Positions 44,520 to 55,505 of a stretch of 62,000 nucleotides of DNA are shown one piece after another. The notes under the pieces are model-generated. The model ran no database searches, was not told the origin of the DNA, and was given only the letters and a program-made list of their open reading frames with translations. Each line of letters begins with the position of its first letter. The stretch's first letter is position 1. A program made the translations under genes and the position numbers. This stretch comes from Mesostigma viride (Eukaryota > Streptophyta > Mesostigmatophyceae > Mesostigmatales > Mesostigmataceae). The stretch spans positions 2,248,315 to 2,310,314 of the forward strand of contig RPFO01000080.1 in assembly GCA_009746045.1 (NCBI GenBank). Reading direction: 5' to 3'.

Positions 44520-45632
44520 GTTTAATTAATTAATTAATTAATTCTAGCCCTGTGCGTGTACCTCATGTCCCACAACCGTGGCCGCTGGCCTGGTGACGGC
44601 AAGCTTGTCGACCCCGCCGAGGCTCTCCCAATCATTCACCGCATGAGTCGCCCCAAGCTCCAACGCTTCGCCCTCTGCTCCCTTGTTGGACGCTCCGAAT
44701 CCGAGATCTGGGCTTCCCAACCGCCCCCCCCCACCTTCCCCACTGAAGCCACCATCCGCACCCTCCTCAAGGAAGCTTTCGAGCAGCACGTGACCCCTCT
44801 TGCCGCAGATGTGGCGGCAATTGGCGGCACACTGGCTGCTGAGCTCCCCACCATCCCCACCGCCACCGCCACCCTCCTCGCCTCCCCCCCCCCCCCCCTC
44901 CGCCTCCACCGACTCCATCACCGCCCAGCTCCGCGACATCGACCAGCGCCTCATGCAAGGATAATGCAATCGCTATCGAGGTCTTGCAGAACACAGCAGG
45001 CCTCACCGCCCAGGCAGTGAAGGACATTGCCGCCAAGCCAGCCCCGGCTGGCCTGGCCGGCGATGCTCCTCCCATCACGACCTGGGCGGACATGCTTAAG
45101 CAACATACCACCTCCACCACCTCCGCCGTCGCAGCCCAGCTCCAGCGGCAGACGCTTGACCTCCGCGAGGAGGCCGAGCTCGCCAAGCGCAGCCTCAACG
45201 CCATACTCAAGAACTTCGACATGGAAGAAGGTGAGAATTCCGAGAAGCTTGCACGTGCGTTTGAGAGCAAAATCCTTGCACGCATGGGCCTTAATTCTTG
45301 GTGAGATCAAGCTGACCGCCCACCGCCTCCCCCGCGCGCGGGGTAAGGCAGGGGCGCCTCCGCTTCTTCTCATCTTTGATAGCCCAGCGGACAAGATTTC
45401 GTTTCTCAGACGCCGCAAGCGGCTCGAGAATACTCCCTTCACCGTGGACGACGACTTGACCCTGGCACAGCAACAACGGCGACGGGAGCTATGGCCGACC
45501 TACCTCCAGCTCCGGCAGACCAAGGCGGGCCAGCCGGTGTACTGGAAGGGGGCGGCCATCTACGTCGGCCACAAGCCCTGGCAAGCGACCCCCTCGACCA
45601 CCGCGGCCCCAGCGACTCCAGCCCCAGCCTAG

Positions 45633-46479
45633 GGGAATACAGCAGTAGTGTAGAATAGTTAGACAGTGGCCTTGTACATGCCCGCCTACTACAGGCACTA
45701 TACCAGCTTAGGCCTAGCCTTTTTAGTCATGTACATGTGTGCCTATGATGAGCCACCCTCCAGATGATGCCTAGCTTTATTTAATTATGCAGTGCCCATG
45801 CAGGGAGTAACTCTCTGCTGAGACGCCATGCCCTAGCTTTTTGTATAGCTATGCTGATCTTCCCCCCCATGACAGGCTCCCCCTTCGCTGGGCATAGCTT
45901 GAAGATCATGGGGATGCAAGTGCCCTGGTGCACCTAGAGCAAGGGTAGCTTACATCCCCACCCTTGCAGGAAGTAGCTTAGGATGTATGATAGGCCATAT
46001 GCCCGGCCCCCTCTCAGGGGCTATGTGCTACATATACTCCCAACGGAGTTATGTTACAATTCAATTCAATTCAATTCCATGGATGATGCCTTCAGCATTT
46101 AGCCAAGCCCTGCCTATAATGGGACCCCCATGGATGTTGCATTTAAGAATTTAGCCGTGCTATGCCTATGCAGAGAGATGCTCTCTGTAGAGAAGCCATG
46201 CCCTAGCTCTTGTATAGCCATGATGATCTTCCCCACCTATGACGGGCTCCCCTTAGCTGGGAGTTGCCCGAGACTCTGGGTGGTGCAGGTGCCCTAGTGC
46301 GGCCCTAGAGCAAGTGTTGTTTACATTCCCACCCTTGCAGGAAGTAGCTTAGAATGTATTATAGGCCATATCAAGGAGACAACCAAGGAGGCCATATGCC
46401 CCTTCTCAAGGGCTATGTGCTACAGATACTCCCAACGGAGTTATGTTCCTAATTAATTAATTAATTAATTAATTAATTA
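45633..46479 (+). other. Two tandem 3' UTRs (elements B and A)
   Basis: Blocks GCCATGCCCTAGCT, CACCCTTGCAGGAAGTAGCTTA, ATGTAT-ATAGGCCATAT, GGGGCTATGTGCTACA and ACTCCCAACGGAGTTATGTT occur twice, at about 45825-46055 (end of B) and 46185-46446 (end of A). This is as expected when B inserted into the 3' UTR of A. Confidence 0.75.
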
Positions 46480-46489
46480 ATGTGTGACC

Positions 46490-47039
46490 GCGGGCTCCGA
46501 AATCCGGCAGTCAGCGGTCACACATGACCGCGCGCGGCCCGTTAGCTAAAACACTGCGCGGGCAAGTGGCTTTCCATGCAACATGCAAAAATTACAGTAC
46601 GTCCACATTGTATATTCCCGTCCATTAGGCTTGAAACCCTTTCTCTGCTGCAACAGGGCGCCCAGGTCGGGAAGCACGGCTGCAATCTTTTTGAGATATA
46701 ATTCTGCTCCGGAAGACTTCCCCATGGAGGCACGTTTGTAATATTTGCTATACTAGTTTTGTCATATACTGGTTGGAGAGCTGACAAACAAAGCGGCTGA
46801 GGCAACCACTGCATGTGGAGTTTGTGCCGGTAGTACTGCATCGACAATCCAGACGCGTTTGCTATGAATAAATATACAGCCAAATAAATAAAGAATTGGG
46901 GGAAAATAATAAAGCTGAATAGTCAATGCAAATAACCTCTGCTTTGACTCACATACATCCATGGGACTCAAGCCCCGGTTAAGGGAGCTGACAGGCAGGG
47001 GCATTTGTGTAGGCAAATGAGCAGGCAATATCAGTTACA
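46490..47039. other. No gene recognised; 3' flank of the UIM/IQ gene
   Basis: Starts with the continuation of the AATCCGGCAGTC repeat, then unique sequence up to the TAA of the minus-strand gene at 47040-47042. An AT-rich stretch near 46865-46920 could serve for 3' end formation. Confidence 0.4.
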
Positions 47040-50000
47040 TTAGAGTTGCTGTCGGCGCAGATCCGTTGGGTACCCGCGCGCTGCCGCCTGCCTCCCCGCC
47101 TCCCCCTGGTTGGGCCCCTGCCCGCTGGGCGGGTAAGCGCCCATCCCGCCGAGCCCAGCATAACCTCCGCCGTGGTTTGCAAACATCGCGTTGGACCGGG
47201 CGTAGCCAGGCCCCTGGTTGTTGCCTCGAAGGCCCGTCTCTGCACTGGAGACCGTGCGTCCGCCAGCATTGCCCTGGGCCGGCACGGCCGCGGACGAGCT
47301 TGGACCCTGCTTGAAGGATACCGTGCGCTGCACAGGGCGGGGCGCGGGCATCGGGGTCGAGGATGCCGTGTCGTTATTGGCACCAGTAGGCTTGCTGTTC
47401 TTGTTAAGGACCGCGTAGTTGGCTCCTTGTTTGAAGGACCTGGAGCGATGCACGCCCCCCCCACTCTCTTGTGACGATGCAGAGGATGATGACGATGGGG
47501 TGCCAGCGATCCCGTGACCTGCATGATTCTGACCATAGCTCATCGGCAGGGCGCCAGAATTATTGGACCGAGCAATGCTATCGGCGCTGCTCCTTTGGTT
47601 GATACTCGGCAGTCCTACGCCTGGAATCTTGTCCCCCCCATAAGCCCCTACCCCATGATTCCCCGCACCATAAGGTGCCCCTAACGGAGGCCCGTTATAA
47701 CCGTTCGTGGCAGCACCCCTCCCATGGGGGGGCACAGAGCTCAACGCCGCCGCAGCCGCCGCAGCTGCCCGGGCCGCATTTGCCGCCGCAGCTGCCCGGG
47801 CCGCATTTGCCGCCGCAGCTGCCCGGGCCGCATTTGCCGCCGCTGCTGCCGCCGCCACCACCGGGTCCTCGAACCCACCCTGTCCACCCTGTTGGCCCAA
47901 TATTGCTTTCTTGGCCCGCTGAACCCCCGAGAGCACGTCATCCGCTAGCGACAACACATCGCTGAAGTCCAGTCGTTGTGCACGTGGCGACCCACCCAGA
48001 GGGGGTAGAATCCCGGGGGAGGGGCTCCAGTCTTTCCCTCGGCTCCCAGGGGGTGCGGATGCATGAGACCCTGGACCCATTCCACCGCCGGCGTTGGAAG
48101 GCGGCCGGGAATCCGTGCTTGGTGGGGCGGGTTGGTGGGAGGGGCCCAGCTGGGGGAGCCGGACGCCTTCCCTGCTGGCACCCTGGGCGCCCGAGGGCGG
48201 TCGACCGGTGGCACTTGTGTCCTGGGGGTTGGTGAGAGTGGCGTGAAACAAGGGGGGCAAATAATGAAGTAGGATTGCTATGAGCATGTCATAGAAATGA
48301 ATTACCCAGAGGCAAGAACTATGGAAGCCACATCCTTCCTGTCGGGGGTGACGGTCGCGAAAACTAGTAAGAAGTTTAACAAGGAAAATGGTGAGAAGCC
48401 GTTAACTGTGAGAGCAACAATTCACGGAAGAAGGGAGGAAGGGAATACACTGGCATTGGTAGTGGCGCCCGCATGAGATTGAAAACTTACTAAGCACAAC
48501 ATATGTGTTAACGTAACTAAAACAGGAGACTCGAGAGGGGACTTCAACATAAAGACTGCTTGGAACCCAGTAGGCGATGTGACTGCAACCAAATGCGACT
48601 ATCGGATCAAGCAGTCAGTCTACCCGAGAGCGAAAGCGATGCTTACCACCACGGCGGCGCCCACAACCATGGTGAGCTTGGAACTGCTGCCATCCGACAC
48701 CTGCGGTTGGTACAGTATGGATGGGTGACGCTTGACGGTGCCCTTGGCCGTGGGGGCGGGGGCTGCTGCTGGCACTGGTGTTGCCGTTGGTGATGCATTT
48801 GCCATTGGCAAGGATGCCACAAACAGACATGCAGGCATACAGACATGATATTGATCACATCAGCCATAATTTTAACGTACACGGCTACACATCTCCACCT
48901 CACTTCACTTCCATCATCGGGAACGACTCAACGAACGCAGATAAGATTACGGCAGGCGAAACCTACCACGGTCCGGATTCTCAAGATTTCTGGCCTTTCT
49001 GGCCTGTGCTGGCTGTCTCATGGATAATAATGACCATGTTAACACTAATCATAAACTGTAGAGATTTGCATGAAAGTAAAATGAGGTCTCTTATTAGAGC
49101 TTCGTGTAACAGTCAAATCATGCTTTGCTTCAGTCGTGCGATGCGGAACACCGACCTGAATTAGGAACCTGAATCATGAATTTGAAATAGGAGCCTGCAA
49201 TAGGAACCTGAAATAGGAACCTGACATGTGATAACGAGATATGAAAATTGTACCTTGGCACTTGACGCCAGCTCAATGTCGAAACCTGACACCATTTCTT
49301 CCACCCTCAGAACCACAAATTCAAGTAGGTGTGCCGGAACAGAAGAGTATCCTGACATGGAGTCTAAGCAGACCTCATGCCAATATGTGTACGTAGTACA
49401 GCGCTCGTGCCATAGCGATGATTGCATAACATACTTTCATACAGGCGCGCATAGCTCGCATACACCGGGCAGACATGCTCGCCCAAAAAAGGCCCAGACA
49501 GCTTGAGACTGGTACGTTAGCCAAGGAAGAAAGAATCCTAGCGCATGTCTCCCACAGCAAAATACCAAAGCCGAGAGAACAACACCACGTATGCCATGCC
49601 CCCCCCCCCCAAAGACATAAAAATATATGATTTTCATAAATGTCGGTGATGTTATCTTCCACAGCCGAGACAACAAGGGCATCATTTGCCACGCTGCGAC
49701 ACACCCATGCAAATAGCCAAACTGATTTTAAAAGCGTAGCAAAATTGTGGATCAAACCAAATCAGTTGGACATATGTTCGTTCGTTCGTTCGTTCGTTCG
49801 TTCGTTCGTTCGTTCGTTCGTTCGTTCGTTCGTTCGTTCGTTCGTTCGTTCGTTCGTTCGTTCGTTCGTTCGTTCGTTCGTTCGTTCGTTCGTTCGTTCG
49901 TTCGTTCGTTCGTTCGTTCGTTCGTTCGTTCGTTCGTTCGTTTGCCCGTCCGTCCGTCCGTCCGTCCGTCCGTCCGTCCGTCCGTCCGTCCGTCCGTCCG

Positions 50001-50509
50001 TCCGTCCGTCCGTCCGTCCGTCCGTCCGTCCGTCCGTCCGTCCGTCCGTCCGTCCGTCCGTCCGTCCGTCCGTCCGTCCGTCCGTCCGTCCGTCCGTCCG
50101 TCCGTCCGTCCGTCTGTCCGTCCGTCCGTCCGTCCGTCCGTCTGTCCATCCGTCCGTCCGTCCGTCCGCCCGCCCGCCCGCCCGTCCGTCCGTCCGTCCG
50201 TCCGTCCGTCCGTCCGTCCGTCCGTCCGTCCGTTCGTTCGTTCGTTCGCTCGCTCGTGCGTCCGTCCGTGCGTCCGCCCTTTGCCCGCCCTTTGCCCTTT
50301 GCCCTCCCGCCCTCCCGCCCACCCGTCCGCCCGCCCGCCCGCCGCCGCCCGCCCGCCGCCCGCCCGCCCGCCCGCCCGCCCGCCCACCCGCCGCCCGCCC
50401 AGCCGCCCGCCCGCCGCCGCCCGCCCGCCCGCCCGCCCGCCCGCCCGCCCGCCCGCCCGCCCGCCGCCCGCCCGCCCGCCCGCCCGCCCGCCCGCCCGCC
50501 GCCCGCGCG

Positions 50510-50540
<31 letters not shown>

Positions 50541-51329
50541 TCGTTCGTTCGTTCGTTCGTTCGTTCGTTCGTTCGTTCGTTCGTTCGTTCGTTCGTTCGT
50601 TCGTTCGTTCGTTCGTTCGTTCGTTCGTTCGTTCGTTCGTTCGTTCGTTCGTTCGTTCGTTCGTTCGTTCGTTCGTTCGTTCGTTCGTTCGTTCGTTCGT
50701 TCGTTCGTTCGTTCGTTCGTTCGTTCGTTCGTTCGTTCGTTCGCTCGTTCGTTGGTTCATTCCTTTGTTTGTTTCTCAAAATTGGTAAGCAACGGCGACT
50801 ATAGGAATCGAGGGAAGAGAGCGTACTATTGCCTACCCCTGGCCTGCAGCGTCCCAGTGCGGCTCCATGGCGTCCCCAAGGCAACCACCCATGTGGTGGC
50901 TGGAAACCAGACATGGTACCATTGACAAAGCCATGCCTCTTACCATTCATGACGATTTCACGGAGATGAAAGCAATGTTCTAGATCCAAAGAGCTCACCT
51001 GGCTTGGTATGGCCAGGGTCTCCTCCCACATCCCTGGCACGCGGCGCCAGCTGCGCCGCCCCCTCACCACCGCTATTCGAGGGGGGTGAGGACAAGTGGT
51101 CCATCGGCGGAGGCAAGCGGTCCATCGGTGAGGGCGCGCGCTCCAAGGGGGCCAATCGCTCCTTGTGGGACGGAGACAGGGGGGCCGACAGCAATGATGA
51201 CAACAATGTGGGAGATGTCGACGCTGAAGGGTGGCCACTGCCAGCAATGCCTGCGGTGCCGGTGGCAGCAGAACCCGCCATTCCTCCCTTCTGACCCTTA
51301 CCAGGCAGCACAAAGGCATCATTCATCGA

Positions 51330-51392
<63 letters not shown>

Positions 51393-54300
51393 ATGTGATG
51401 GTTCTTGGGTTGCTGTTTGTAAGGCAGGCACGGGCGCCGGCATCGAAGAGGATGCAGGCGCGAGTCCAGCAGTGGGTTTCCCGGATCCAGCATTAGAGTT
51501 CGCCCGGCGCCGCAAGTGGCGTCGCCAGCACGCCTGTATTGTACTCGCCGCCCGTCGCTCCCTTCTCAAGCACTTCAGATGGGGGACCGTTCGCTTACGG
51601 CACCGGTGGCCGCGCCAGTGCCGCTGGATGGTCACGGCGGCACGCCGACGTCTTGCTGCGTTAGGGCCCGCGGCCCCCGTGGCGCTGGGGCCCCAGCCAC
51701 CTGCAGGGGGAGGGCGGGGCTGAGGGATTGGCACTGGTTTCGGGGGCTCTGGGTCGGGGGCGGTAACCGGGGGTGGCTTGGGGGTGCCCCCGTTCCAGAA
51801 CTGGGACCAAGGGGCATCTGGTTGAAAGGGAGCGGTTGATTTCTTCGGCTTGGGTTCCTCTGCCGGTGGAGGCGGTGGTGTGACGACTGGCAAAGGGGGT
51901 GGTGGCGGGGGCTCCGCTTTGGGTTTAGGGGGCGGGGGCGTGGGGGGGGATTTGGGGGCCGGTGCAGTGGGGGGCACGGGGGCGGGAGCTGTTCGCAAAA
52001 GAATGGGTGTTGTTGCCGCGGGCACGGCTTCCAGCTGAGGCTTTACCTCTTCTTCTTCGTTGACTTCCACAGGCTTAATCTCTTCCTCTTCCTCCTCGTC
52101 TTCGCTCTTCAACGCGGCCACCGCGGCCATGTCTAACCGCAGCCCCTTGATGATGCCCGGCTTCATAATGCCCGACCCTTGCTCAGGAAGGGCACTTAAC
52201 AACTGGTCCTCCTCCTCCTCCTCCTCCTCCTCCTCCTGCTCCTCCCCATCTCCCTCCACCTCCTCAATCTTCAACTCCGGCTCTTCCCGCGTCGCCTCTC
52301 TACTAACATCCCCCTCCGGTGGTGCCTCCTCCGCAGATGGGGGCTCGTCCACCTCCGCAGGTGCCAGAATTACCGGCCTCTCGGGCCAGGCCTCCGGAAT
52401 GCTGTCCCCAGGCCGCCGCGCACCGGGGGAAAGCAGAGGCACCTTCTCTGAAAGATTGCCACCGTCAACCATGTCAGGCTCCACAGGGACCACCACTATC
52501 TCTTGTGCCGCCTCGGGGGGAGGGGGCGGGGGCTCCTCGGGCTCTGGGACCCTCGCCGGCTCAACCGCAACAACCGGCTCCAGTACAACCACCTCCTCCG
52601 GCTCCGGTGGAGCGTCCGCCATCGATGCTGCCAGCGCCGCCTTCAAATCCGCGTCCTCGCTATTGTCCTCGCGAGCGGGCGCACGGGATAGCCCCGACGT
52701 CCCTGCCAGGGACGCGGCGATCGCCCTCCGGAGATCCTCATCCTCGTCCCCCGACCCTCCAGGGTCTTGCCCATCGACGCCCGTTCCGCTCTCGCCTAGG
52801 TCCGCTGGGGGTTCTTCACCCCGCTCCCGCCAGAGCGACAACTCGATCGCCCGACTGATCGCGTCGACCTCGTCTCGAGCCGCCCGCTCCGCCGCCGCCC
52901 TCGCCTCCTCGAACAACTCCTCCTCCCGCGCCAAGATCTCCCTCATGTCCACCGAGTCTGCACCCCCTGCCAACGACCCTCCGCCGACATGCCCGTCGCC
53001 GCTTCGCCCAGGACCCATCGGACCAGTGCCTCCGTGCCCTAGTCCACTTCCACCGGCACTTCCCCCCTGGCCGAGCAGCAGCCGGCGCGACGCGATGACC
53101 TCAGCGGAGGACCGCTCGATGTCAGCGAGCACGGACGCGCGGCGCGCCGCCACCTCATCGTCGGTGTCCACGAAGAAGGGGTCAGCCTCCACCGCCTCCC
53201 GGTCCAACACCGAGATGCCATTGATAGAATCATCATTGTTATAAGCATTACGATAATCATGATTAAGACTTCCGGCATCTCCCAGGGGCACCTCAGGGGG
53301 TTCCCAGGCGGCGCCCGTAAAACCGTACGTGTCCAGAAAGCTCTGCCCCCGCGACCCTGCAGCAGTCGCCCCCCCCCCAGTAGCAGCAGAGTCTTCCGAA
53401 CTGTCCCCTCTGGCGGGAACAGCGCCGGAGCCATCGCCCCTCAGGCCTGACAGAATTGGCCCTGGGGGAGATCCGGCACTGGCGCTCGCAGGTGGCTCTT
53501 TGCCGGTGGTGAGTGGTGGCTTGGTACTATTGGAGCTTGGAGGCAGCTCGTTGGTGGTGGGTGGAGTGTATGCCATCGAGGGGGCAGCCGCGGGCTGGGG
53601 GCCGGCAGGGGCAGCATGGACGGACGATGAAGAGGAAGTAGGAGCTGAGGGGGTGGCAGAAGGTGCAGCATATGCAGAAGGCGCAGCAGCGGTGCGTGCC
53701 CCCCCTGCCACAAACGTTGCAAAGGGAGGGTTGCCAGTGGCAGGCTTAGCAGCAGGGACAGGTGGCGCGCGGTCGGAGCCGGCAGATGGAGCACCATCAC
53801 CGCGCTGTTGCGGCTTCAGGCGGTCCATCCACGAGCCGGGCTTCTTGTCACCATCGCCAGATTTACGCTTGGACGGGTCTTCCTCGTCGTAGCCGATGTC
53901 GAGCTCGAGCGCCTCGTTGACCTGCGCAGAAGACAAATGAGTCAGCATAGGTGCAGAAGACAAAAGAGTTAGCATGGATGCAAAAGACAAAAGAGTTAGC
54001 ATGGATGCAAAAGACAAAAGAGTTAGGAAAGGTGCAGAAGACAAAAGAGTTAGCATAGGTGCAGAAGACAAAAGAGTTAGCATAGGTGTAGAAGACAAAA
54101 GAGTTAGCATAGGTGCAGAAGACAAAAGAGTTAGCATAGGTGCAGAAGACAAAAGAGTTAGCATGGATGCAAAAGACAAAAGAGTTAGCATAGGTGCAGA
54201 AGACAAAAGAGTTAGCATAGGTGCAGAAGACAAAAGAGTTAGCATAGGTGTAGAAGACAAAAGAGTTAGCATAGGTGCAGAAGACAAAAGAGTTAGGATA

Positions 54301-55307
54301 GGTGTAGAAGACAAAAGAGTTAGCAAAGGTGCAGAAGACAAAAGAGTTAGCATAGGTGCAGAAGACAAAAGAGTTAGCAAAGGTGCAGAAGACAAAAGAG
54401 TTAGCATGGATGCAAAAGACAAAAGAGTTAGGAAAGGTGCAGAAGACAAAAGAGTTAGCATAGGTGTAGAAGACAAAAGAGTTAGCAAAGGTGCAGAAGA
54501 CAAAAGAGTTAGCATAGGTGTAGAAGACAAAAGAGTTAGCATGGATGCAAAAGACAAAAGAGTTAGGAAAGGTGCAGAAGACAAAAGAGTTAGGAAAGGT
54601 GCAGAAGACAAAAGAGTTAGCATAGGTGTAGAAGACAAAAGAGTTAGCAAAGGTGCAGAAGACAAAAGAGTTAGCATAGGTGCAGAAGACAAAAGAGATA
54701 GCATAGGTGTAGAAGACAAAAGAGTTAGCATGGATGCAAAAGACAAAAGAGTTAGGAAAGGTGCAGAAGACAAAAGAGTTAGCATAGGTGTAGAAGACAA
54801 AAGAGTTAGCAAAGGTGCAGAAGACAAAAGAGTTAGCATAGGTGCAGAAGACAAAAGAGTTAGCATAGGTGCAGAAGACAAAAGAGTTAGGATAGGTGTA
54901 GAAGACAAAAGAGTTACGAGGCAGAGAGCTAGCAGACAAAAGAGTTAGCAGACAAGAGAAAAGTTAGGAGACAAGCTAGAGAGAGTTAGCAGACAAAAGA
55001 GTTAGCAGACAAAAGAGTTAGCAGACAAAAGAGTTAGCAGACAAAAGAGTTAGCACAGGTGAGACGTCGATGAGAGGAATAAAACCAGCGAGTGCGAGGA
55101 TGACTTCCTATACGACAGACCATGCACGCAAAGTGCCTCCCCATCAGCAGGGAGTAGCAGCGGCGTGGAGCTTCGTTCACCTTTGCAACGCTTGTTTACT
55201 GGAGGATGTATGCGTCTCGCCTCCCGCCTCTACAGTATCAGGGGGATTAGAAGCACCCACTCACCGCTGATAATGACAAATCGCTGCCTATAACTTTCAT
55301 CATCAAC
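47040..55307 (-). CDS. UIM and IQ motif protein, four 3' exons
   Basis: Large, mostly disordered protein. Exons on the minus strand: 55307-55265, 53921-50999, about 48774-48647 and 48221-47040 (stop TAA). All phases agree if the third exon uses one of its three in-phase acceptors. The 2.9-kb exon holds three ubiquitin-interacting motifs (AISRAIELSLW near 52840, EDLRRAIAASLAG near 52725, ADLKAALAASMAD near 52635), a polyproline region, two IQ motifs for calmodulin or myosin light chains (TIQRHWRGHRCRKR and TIQACWRRHLRRRA near 51490-51640), and a CAG-encoded polyglutamine of about 20. The last exon is Gly/Ala-rich with three copies of a 9-residue Ala-Asn-Ala-Ala-Arg unit near 47750-47840. UIMs bind ubiquitin, so a role in ubiquitin-dependent trafficking or signalling is an inference. 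The family is not recognised. Confidence 0.65.
48222..49770. other. Intronic sequence of the UIM/IQ gene
   Basis: Apart from the small exon near 48647-48774, no coding segment or repeat family was recognised. A run of ten C occurs at 49601. Repeated GGAACCTGAAATAGGAACCTG occurs near 49165-49225. Confidence 0.4.
49771..50755. repeat. NNCG tetranucleotide mosaic (TTCG/TCCG/CCCG), ~985 bp
   Basis: Blocks in order: (TTCG)n 49771-49942, (TCCG)n 49945-50232 with brief CCCG and TTCG patches, a CCCG/CCGC-rich core 50275-50515, and (TTCG)n again 50516-50755. All share the CG dinucleotide every 4 bp and differ by T-to-C steps. Because 4 is not a multiple of 3, every frame reads as FVRS/PSVR-type artefacts. 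It lies in an intron of the UIM/IQ gene. Confidence 0.97.
51331..51391. repeat. (CTG)n encoding polyglutamine
   Basis: Twenty perfect CTG units on the plus strand, read as CAG in frame on the minus strand inside the large UIM/IQ exon, giving about 20 Gln before SMNDAFVLPGKG. Confidence 0.95.
53924..55058 (-). repeat. 27-bp AG-free minisatellite at a 3' splice site
   Basis: About 37 units of 27 bp fill the intron between UIM/IQ exons 55307-55265 and 53921-50999. On the gene strand the unit reads GCTAACTCTTTTGTCTTCTG plus CACCTAT, that is a branch-point-like CTAAC followed by a polypyrimidine tract. The true acceptor (TTTGTCTTCTGCGCAG|GTC) is the last unit plus CAG. No AG occurs on the gene strand from about 54928 to 53924. 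Shorter 16-bp subunits (GTTAGCAGACAAAAGA on the plus strand) occupy 54930-55055. Frames on both strands are open because 27 is a multiple of three. Confidence 0.9.
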
Positions 55308-55344
55308 CTGCAAGGCGCTCAAAGCAACTTGCCTGGCCTCTTTA

Positions 55345-55505
55345 TGTATCATGCCTACCATACATGATAGGCCAAGCATACATGAATACATGATAGGCCG
55401 AGCATATGGGATAGGCCTAGCATATGGGATAGGCCCAGCTTCTTTATGTATCACGCCTACCATGTATGATAGGCCTACCATACATAGTAGGCCTAGCATA
55501 GTCAG
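55345..55505. repeat. Palindromic minisatellite (GATAGGCC / CATATGGGATAGGC)
   Basis: Imperfect units such as TAGGCCTAGCATATGGGA and TACCATACATGATAGGCC in both orientations. It lies in the intron upstream of exon 55307-55265. Confidence 0.7.

Larger units (their letters stand above)
42596..44541 (+). mobile_element. Nested element C: intact ORF1-only retroelement
   Basis: A 1946-bp insertion flanked by the 12-bp duplication TTCTAGCCCTGT (42584-42595 and 44542-44553). Structure: promoter-like block, one intact ORF, about 400 bp of 3' UTR and an (AATT)n tail at 44520-44541. There is no reverse transcriptase or endonuclease. Being uninterrupted, it should be the youngest of the three. Its 3' UTR recurs at 26317-26480, and its last 80 bp at 23864-23945. 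Confidence 0.8.
42280..45632 (+). pseudogene. Element B ORF1, split by insertion and frameshifted
   Basis: N-terminal part 42280-42594 (Ala/Pro-rich, with SPSASPEPKRSRSAEPPWEE resembling the N-terminus in element C). After the insertion the same frame resumes at 44553 (CVYLMSHNRGRWPG ... LQRFALCSLVGRSESEIWAS). A C-run near 44885 and a second break near 45295 shift the frame. The C-terminal domain then reads LTAHRLPRARGKAG, FTVDDDLTLAQQQRRRELW and PVYWKGAAIYVGHK, ending at 45632. Confidence 0.7.
42086..46076 (+). mobile_element. Nested element B: ORF1-type retroelement interrupted by C
   Basis: Flanked by CCATGGATGA (42076-42085 and 46077-46086) and ending in a (CAATT)n tail at about 46056-46076. 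It begins with a CACGAGC triplication, has the promoter-like block at 42121-42240, ORF1 from 42280, and is split at 42595 by element C. Conceptual removal of C and one duplication copy keeps ORF1 in frame across the join. Confidence 0.75.
41508..46479 (+). mobile_element. Nested element A: 5'-truncated ORF1-type retroelement
   Basis: Outermost insertion, flanked by the 10-bp duplication ATGTGTGACC (41498-41507 and 46480-46489) and ending in (AATT)n at 46451-46479. Left part 41508-42085 carries the C-terminal half of ORF1 (SAVRLPRARGKAG, LTLAQQQRRRELWPTYL) with frame breaks. Its 3' UTR resumes at about 46087 after element B. Confidence 0.72.

Noticed and set aside
49640-51322. Long RSFV/NERT/DGRT repeat frames on both strands, up to 546 codons
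   Set aside because: Artefacts of the NNCG tetranucleotide mosaic; all frames are open and the sequence is intronic.
53974-54948. 324-codon plus-strand frame of DKRVSIGAE repeats, and the minus-strand extension of the large exon through the array
   Set aside because: The 27-bp period keeps frames open. On the minus strand a proper 3' splice site at 53923-53922 joins in phase to an exon at 55307-55265, so the array is intron.
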